A stretch of DNA of 64,000 bases from Planctomycetota bacterium (lineage in GTDB: Bacteria; Planctomycetota; Planctomycetia; Pirellulales; Pirellulaceae): contig JAPLNL010000018.1 of NCBI GenBank assembly GCA_026692905.1, forward strand, positions 100,978-164,977, given 5' to 3'. A program made the position numbers and the translations under genes. The notes beneath the pieces are model-generated. The model worked only from the letters and a program-made list of their open reading frames with translations, did not search any database and had not been told where the DNA came from. Position 1 is the first letter of the stretch. Each line of letters starts with the position of its first letter. Below, piece after piece: positions 59,532-64,000 of the stretch.

Positions 59532-59957
59532 ATGGCCAAGCAAGTCGTAGGACAAGCAAAATTTCAGGTACCTGGTGGTAAGGCGACGCCTGCTCCACCA
59601 GTCGGTACCTCGTTAGGTAAATTCGGTATCAATTTGGGGCAGTTTGTTTCCCAATTCAATGAACGGACGCGAGAGTTTAACGGCACTCCGATCCCTGTAG
59701 TTGTGACCGTCTATTCCGACCGCAGTTTCGAGTTCGTTACAAAGAGCCCGCCTGCATCGGCATTGCTCAAGATTGCTGCTGGCATTGCTAGCGGTTCGAG
59801 TGAGCCACACAAAACAAAAGTTGGCAAAGTGACCGCCGCTCAAGTCGAAGACATCTGCAAAAAGAAGATGGCTGACTTGAACGCACGCGATCTCGAACAT
59901 GCTCGGCGCATGATCGAGGGCACTGCCCGCAGTATGGGTATCGAGGTCATAGGTTAA
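59532..59957 (+). CDS. rplK: 50S ribosomal protein L11
   Basis: A 141-residue L11: KFQVPGGKATPAPPVGTSLG, NLGQFVSQFNERT, VVTVYSDRSFEFVTKSPPAS and a C-terminal RNA-binding part ending EGTARSMGIEVIG. It forms the GTPase-associated centre of the ribosome. Confidence 0.97.
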   Translation: MAKQVVGQAKFQVPGGKATPAPPVGTSLGKFGINLGQFVSQFNERTREFNGTPIPVVVTVYSDRSFEFVTKSPPASALLKIAAGIASGSSEPHKTKVGKVTAAQVEDICKKKMADLNARDLEHARRMIEGTARSMGIEVIG

Positions 59958-59978
59958 TAGAGGGGAGCAAGCGTAACG

Positions 59979-60659
59979 ATGGTTAAGCCAACGAAGGCAA
60001 TGAAAGCCATGCTCGCCAAAGCACCGGGAAGTACCCCGATGCCATTGCAGCAAGCCATGGAATTACTGAAGCAGTTTTCGGGTCGCAAGTTCGATCAAAC
60101 TGTAGAGATCCACATGAAACTCGGTATCGATCCGTCTCAAGCAGATCAGCTTGTTCGAGGATCGGTTGTTCTGCCACACGGTATCGGCAAGATTCAACGT
60201 GTCATCGTGTTCGCCAAGGGAGACCTTGCGAAAGTGGCTGAAGAGGCCGGTGCAGATTTTGTTGGTTCGGATGACTTGTCGAAGAAGATTAAAGACGGTT
60301 TTTTGGACTTCGACGTTTGTATCGCGACGCCGGACATGATGGGTATGGTCGGACCATTGGGTAAGGTTCTTGGACCACGCGGTCTGATGCCTTCACCTCG
60401 TGCTGGTACGGTTACAACCGACGTGGCTCGAGTTGTCAAAGAGTACAAAGCTGGTAAGGTTGAGTTTAGAAACGACAAGGGTGCGAACATTCATGCTGTT
60501 GTAGGCAAGATTAGTTTCGACGCGACCAAGTTGATCGAAAACACAACTTCGTTTATTTCGTATGTGCAGTCTCTCAAGCCAAACACGGTCAAGGGTTTGT
60601 ACATCAGGTCGATCGCAATTTGTGCGACGATGTCCCCTAGCATCCGCGTTACTGCGTAA
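59979..60659 (+). CDS. rplA: 50S ribosomal protein L1
   Basis: A 226-residue L1: [53 protein letters not shown] followed by PSPRAGTV. It makes the L1 stalk and often represses its own operon. It starts 21 bp after rplK. Confidence 0.97.
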   Translation: MVKPTKAMKAMLAKAPGSTPMPLQQAMELLKQFSGRKFDQTVEIHMKLGIDPSQADQLVRGSVVLPHGIGKIQRVIVFAKGDLAKVAEEAGADFVGSDDLSKKIKDGFLDFDVCIATPDMMGMVGPLGKVLGPRGLMPSPRAGTVTTDVARVVKEYKAGKVEFRNDKGANIHAVVGKISFDATKLIENTTSFISYVQSLKPNTVKGLYIRSIAICATMSPSIRVTA

Positions 60660-60671
60660 GGAAAGGTTTCC

Positions 60672-61241
60672 ATGAGCAAGCTAGTCAAGAAGCTCGTTTC
60701 GCGCGATATTGCCAGTCGACTGGACGGGGTCAATGACGCCATCGTGGCCAACATAGTTGGTATGACAGGCGAGCAAAATTACAACATCCGAAAAGCGCTC
60801 CGGGATACCGGTGTGAAGATCATGGTTGTGAAGCGTACTTTGGCAGCGAGGGCTACCGAGGGGACACTTTTGCGACCAGCTTTCGGTGAACAAGCCGGTA
60901 GCATGGCTGTTATTTGGGGCTGCGAGGATTTCGTCTCCTTGGTTCGTTTGGTGACCAAGATGGTGGATTCTGGCAAATTTCCAAAGCTAGAAATCAAGGG
61001 TGGGGTGATGGACGGTGACGCGATCACTGCTGACCAAGTCAAGAAGGTTAGCAAGTGGCCAAGTCGAACCGAACAAATCTCCATGTTGGTTGGTCAAATT
61101 CTCTCGCCGGGTGCAAACCTGTCGGGGCAATTGGTCGGTCCAGCTCGCAAGATCGCTGGTCAGGTCAAGAAGATGATTGAAAACCTAGAGGAGGGGGCGC
61201 CTGTTGCCGCTGAATCTACTGAAACAGGTACTGCCGAATAG
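60672..61241 (+). CDS. rplJ: 50S ribosomal protein L10
   Basis: A 189-residue L10: start MSKLVKKLVSRDIASRLDGV, then VKIMVVKRTLAARATEGTLL, VKKVSKWPSRTEQISMLVGQ, and an acidic C-terminal tail that binds L7/L12. It begins only 12 bp after rplA, so there is no room for the usual long L10 leader. Confidence 0.95.
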   Translation: MSKLVKKLVSRDIASRLDGVNDAIVANIVGMTGEQNYNIRKALRDTGVKIMVVKRTLAARATEGTLLRPAFGEQAGSMAVIWGCEDFVSLVRLVTKMVDSGKFPKLEIKGGVMDGDAITADQVKKVSKWPSRTEQISMLVGQILSPGANLSGQLVGPARKIAGQVKKMIENLEEGAPVAAESTETGTAE

Positions 61242-61340
61242 TCGGTACCAAATTTACGTGTCGAACAGCCGGTCTAAAAAACTTTCTCGCCGGTCGTTTT
61301 TAGTTGTTTGTTTTTTCCCAACAAGAGGATAGGTAAGATT

Positions 61341-61742
61341 ATGTCCGAGTCAGCAACCGCTTTCGCGGAAGAAATCAAGACCTTGGGCGAGAAGATCGTC
61401 GGCCTGACGCTCAAGCAAGCCAAGGAATTGAGTGATTATTTGAAGGAAGTTCACGGCATCGAAGCCGCTTCCGGTGGAGCTGTCATGATGGCTGCGCCAA
61501 CCGATGCTGCACCTGCAGCTGCTGCTGTTCAAACCGAGTTTGATGTTGTTATGACATCGTTCGGCGAGAAGAAGCTAGACGTAGTTAAGGTCGTAAAGAA
61601 CTTGACTGGTCTATCGCTGATGGACGCAAAGAAGCTGGTTGAAGCAGTTCCTGCCAAGATCAAAGAAGCAGTTTCGAAAGAAGACGCGGACAAGGTCAAA
61701 GCAGAGCTCACCGAAGCCGGTGCAACTGTTGAACTCAAGTAG
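61341..61742 (+). CDS. rplL: 50S ribosomal protein L7/L12
   Basis: A 133-residue L7/L12 from ATG 61341, after an AGAGGATAGG ribosome-binding site; eleven upstream codons are open but unlike the family. N-terminal dimer helix, an Ala-rich hinge ([17 protein letters not shown]), and the C-terminal factor-binding domain [20 protein letters not shown], then [20 protein letters not shown]. Confidence 0.97.
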   Translation: MSESATAFAEEIKTLGEKIVGLTLKQAKELSDYLKEVHGIEAASGGAVMMAAPTDAAPAAAAVQTEFDVVMTSFGEKKLDVVKVVKNLTGLSLMDAKKLVEAVPAKIKEAVSKEDADKVKAELTEAGATVELK

Positions 61743-61807
61743 TCGTTGTTTGAGGTCATCTACTTCTTTGAAGTCGATGTGCTAAGAACCGACTTATGAA
61801 GCATTTG

Positions 61808-61836
61808 AAGGCACGTTCATTGAACGTGCCTTTTTT
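61808..61836 (+). terminator. Rho-independent terminator after rplL
   Basis: AAGGCACGTTCA at 61808-61819 pairs perfectly with TGAACGTGCCTT at 61821-61832, followed by TTTT. It is placed 65 bp after rplL and would end the secE-rplL transcript. Confidence 0.92.
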
Positions 61837-61863
61837 CGTTGAGTGCGGTTCGATTCTCCCGTA

Positions 61864-61911
61864 GCTGGATTCGTAAGAATTCAGCTGGTTCTGAATTCTC
61901 ACGAATTCAGC
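61864..61911. repeat. Palindromic dispersed repeat, family 3
   Basis: Arms GCTGGATTCGTAAGAATTC (61864 on) and GAATTCTCACGAATTCAGC (to 61911) pair at about 19 of 21 positions around a short centre. A half copy sits at 57930-57953. Confidence 0.8.
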
Positions 61912-62009
61912 AACCTGGCATGGTGATTCGCTAAGTTGACGGAGCAGGGACATTTGTTACGATCGTCCTGAGCTCCAACTTGCAAGTCGCCCTCAATCAG
62001 GATGAGAAG

Positions 62010-63671
62010 ATGGATATGGCAGCGCCCGAAAGCGAGTTTTCGGTCAGTTCCAATACGTTAGTGGATCAAGGACTTGTGCATCAGCAGTGCGGCCGACTGG
62101 TCGAGGCTGAGCTGCACTACGATCAAGCTCTCGCCCAAGAACCGGGGCACGTGGAGGCTTTGCATCTGCTTGGTTTGGTAAGGCATCAGACTGGGCGCTA
62201 TCCCGAGGCAGTCGAGTTGATTCAAAAGGCGATCGCTCTCAAAGCGGCACCATGTCCTGTATTGCTAACCAATGTTGGCGCCGCGCTGCAGGAGAGCAGG
62301 CGATGGGACGAGGCAGAGGAAAGCTATCGGCAAGCGATCCAAGCCAAGCGGGATTATTTGCCTGCACATGAAAACCTTTGCCGGCTTTTGCCGATTCGAG
62401 GGAAAGCCCTAGCTGCCGCCGAGGCCTGGATGAGTTTAGGAAATCAACTTCTCGACTTGGGAAAGCCGCAAGAAGCGCACATTCGATATCGGCTAGCTTT
62501 TCACTTCAAACCGGAAGACGCAACGCTGTTGCATGGTTTGGCGACGACGTTAGCAAGTCAAGGGCGGCTCGAAGAGTCCCTCGCCATGTATCGAGCTGCG
62601 TTGTCCAAAGATCCAAAATCAGCGTTGTGTTGGACGAACTTGGGTTGGGTATTGTCTCAACTCGGTCGGCTGGACGAAGCGGTTGGAAACTTTCGCAAAG
62701 CAATTTTGTTGGCTCCGGAATACGCAGAGGCCCACATGTGTTTGGCAGCTACTCTGTTGCGGATGGGACATTTCTCTGAGGGCTGGGCTGAGTATGAATG
62801 GAGATGGAAAAGTTCGGCGAAGCAATTTGTTCGACCCGCGCGTAGTCAACCGGAGTGGCGAGGTGAGCCGCTCAGCGGTCGGACGCTATTGGTGGAAAGC
62901 GAGCAAGGGCTTGGGGACATCCTTCAATTTGTAAGGTATGTCGAATTGCTACGACGCAACGGAGAACATGTCCTTTTTCGATGCCCAAAACCGCTGCAGC
63001 CTCTTTTGAATATCTGCTCCAATTTGGGTGACTGCATGATTCATTCGGAGGATGCGTTACCGTACTTCGATTGTTTTGTTCCGCTCCTTTCGCTTCCACG
63101 TATTTTCGCCACCACTGTTGAGACAGTTCCTGCAAACGTTCCCTATTTACGAGTTCCGACGAATCGGGTTGAGGCGTGGTGTGGCCGTATAGGAGTGCAC
63201 AAAGCATTTCGAATTGGTATCGTTTGGCAGGGGAGCACGTCGTATAGCGACGATAGCCAGCGATCGTTTCACTTGAACAAGTTCGGACCTTTGGCCTATT
63301 TTCCTGGGGTTGAGCTGATCTGCCTGCAGAAAGGTAATGGCTCGGAGCAGCTAAGACAGATATCGTTCCCGGTTCGAACGCTTGGAGAGGCGTTTGATGT
63401 AGAGGGCCCCTTTTTGGATACGGCGGCCGTCATGAAGAATCTGGATTTGGTAATTGCCCCCAACACATCCATTGCTCATTTGGCTGGAGCGCTAAACGTG
63501 CCCGTCTGGGTGATCCTGTCGGGTGTCGCATCCGATTGGCGTTGGATCGCACTTCGAGACGATTCACCATGGTACCCAAGCATGCGTTTGTTTCGTCCAA
63601 AAGTAGGCGGAGATTGGGACGAGGTCTTTAACCGGGTTTACAGTGAGGTTGCCAGGATTTCCCGATCCTAA
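62010..63671 (+). CDS. TPR-repeat protein with glycosyltransferase-like C-terminal domain
   Basis: A 553-residue protein from ATG 62010 (AGGATGAG upstream); TTG 61980 is an alternative. About seven TPR units occupy residues 10-270, for example GRLVEAELHYDQALAQEPGH, RRWDEAEESYRQAIQAKRDY and GRLDEAVGNFRKAILLAPEY. The C-terminal part has GLGDILQFVRYVELLRRNGE, RIGIVWQGSTSYSDD, VIAPNTSIAHLAGALNVPVW and DSPWYPSMRLFR, a GT9/heptosyltransferase-like domain common in TPR proteins of this type. Where most relatives have a DT(A/S)xAHLAGA motif, this has NTSIAHLAGA. Likely role: glycan or protein glycosylation; acceptor unknown. Confidence 0.88.
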   Translation: MDMAAPESEFSVSSNTLVDQGLVHQQCGRLVEAELHYDQALAQEPGHVEALHLLGLVRHQTGRYPEAVELIQKAIALKAAPCPVLLTNVGAALQESRRWDEAEESYRQAIQAKRDYLPAHENLCRLLPIRGKALAAAEAWMSLGNQLLDLGKPQEAHIRYRLAFHFKPEDATLLHGLATTLASQGRLEESLAMYRAALSKDPKSALCWTNLGWVLSQLGRLDEAVGNFRKAILLAPEYAEAHMCLAATLLRMGHFSEGWAEYEWRWKSSAKQFVRPARSQPEWRGEPLSGRTLLVESEQGLGDILQFVRYVELLRRNGEHVLFRCPKPLQPLLNICSNLGDCMIHSEDALPYFDCFVPLLSLPRIFATTVETVPANVPYLRVPTNRVEAWCGRIGVHKAFRIGIVWQGSTSYSDDSQRSFHLNKFGPLAYFPGVELICLQKGNGSEQLRQISFPVRTLGEAFDVEGPFLDTAAVMKNLDLVIAPNTSIAHLAGALNVPVWVILSGVASDWRWIALRDDSPWYPSMRLFRPKVGGDWDEVFNRVYSEVARISRS

Positions 63672-64000
63672 ATCGCTTCACGTTGGCGTCGGATATTGAG
63701 GAGGAAGGGCACCTAGATCCTGTCAACAGCTGTGGAACCATGTTTGCAAAATAATGGGAGGGCGAGGCTCCTGCCGAGCTGACTACTTCAAGGTCTGCAT
63801 GTGCTGGAAGTAGTTTGGGACCATTGTCCCGAACTAGTTTAATGGACGGGACAATGGTCCCATCCTACATCGGCAGGAGCCTCACCCCACCGCTGTAAAC
63901 ATCTTTGCAAAGTCAATTCCATTGAAAACCTTAGGGAGGGCGAGGCTCCTGCCGAGCCAACGGTGCAAAGGTTCGGCAGGAGCCTCACCCTCCCGAGCAA
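63672..64000. repeat. Repeat-filled 3' end of window with nested elements
   Basis: No gene in 329 bp. A family-1 left arm at 63756-63780 and a matching right arm at 63869-63887 flank a family-2 element (63811-63868, TTTGGGACCATTGTCCCGAA and GGACGGGACAATGGTCCCAT). Then comes a near-full family-1 copy at 63896-64000 in opposite orientation to that at 8752-8858; it may continue past the window end. Confidence 0.85.
63896..64000 (-). repeat. Palindromic dispersed repeat, family 1, copy 3
   Basis: Reverse complement of 8752-8858 with about four differences, including the tail TGTAAACATCTTTGCAAAG and the palindrome arms GAGGCTCCTGCCGAGCC and GGTTCGGCAGGAGCCTC. The window stops within or at the end of the element. 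Confidence 0.85.

Overview
The window looks like a chromosomal segment of a planctomycete (Pirellulales type). The basis is a DUF1552 Tat-exported protein, a Planctomycetes-style ECF sigma factor overlapping a WD40 Ser/Thr kinase, a second sigma/kinase/FHA operon, a DUF255 protein, an EF-Tu with an unusual switch I, and many dispersed palindromic repeats. Species is not resolvable by reading alone.

Layout. 1-8.5 kb: 5'-truncated MATE transporter, sigma factor plus WD40 kinase, DUF1552 protein, NAD(P)-binding sugar epimerase. 8.9-18 kb (minus strand): peptidoglycan amidase, then an operon-like run of coiled-coil protein, FHA-like protein, Ser/Thr kinase with membrane domain, membrane protein, ECF sigma and DUF255 protein. 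18.5-22.6 kb: two lipoproteins, the second preceded by an 11-codon remnant of an FmdB-type zinc ribbon. 23-37.3 kb (minus strand): a large gas-vesicle cluster in the order Hsp20, CDC48-type AAA, two GvpF/L, GvpA, GvpC-like, GvpN, GvpV-like, GvpF, GvpG, GvpS/J, GvpK, GvpJ, and a 1480-residue coiled-coil protein. 37.5-38.8 kb: PAS-only protein and a possible TraB/ChaN-fold protein.

38.9-46.5 kb (minus strand) is the most interesting part. A ferredoxin-dependent bilin reductase and a heme oxygenase lie 3 bp apart, followed by a V4R protein, an Ala/Glu/Gln-rich coiled coil, a single-domain phycobiliprotein-like globin, a second V4R protein, and a 799-residue protein that I read as about six phycobiliprotein-like globin units in tandem. 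Two of those units carry Cys at the place of the classic bilin-binding Cys84. This resembles the BBAG (bilin biosynthesis-associated globin) clusters known beside pre-PcyA bilin reductases in non-photosynthetic bacteria. Divergently from it (46.8-55.8 kb, plus strand) runs a signalling operon: CheA with two HPt domains and a receiver, CheW, a cytoplasmic double-Cache sensor, a CDGSH iron-sulfur protein, a GAF/ATPase-like protein and a single-domain response regulator. My working hypothesis is a bilin-based, probably light- or redox-responsive phosphorelay, possibly linked to buoyancy through the adjacent gas-vesicle genes. The link is positional only.

56-61.8 kb is the translation block: tRNA-Thr(TGT), Tyr(GTA), Gly(TCC), Thr(GGT), tuf, tRNA-Trp(CCA), secE, nusG, rplK, rplA, rplJ, rplL, ending in a strong terminator; rpoBC does not follow. 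The window ends with a TPR-glycosyltransferase-like protein and a nest of repeats.
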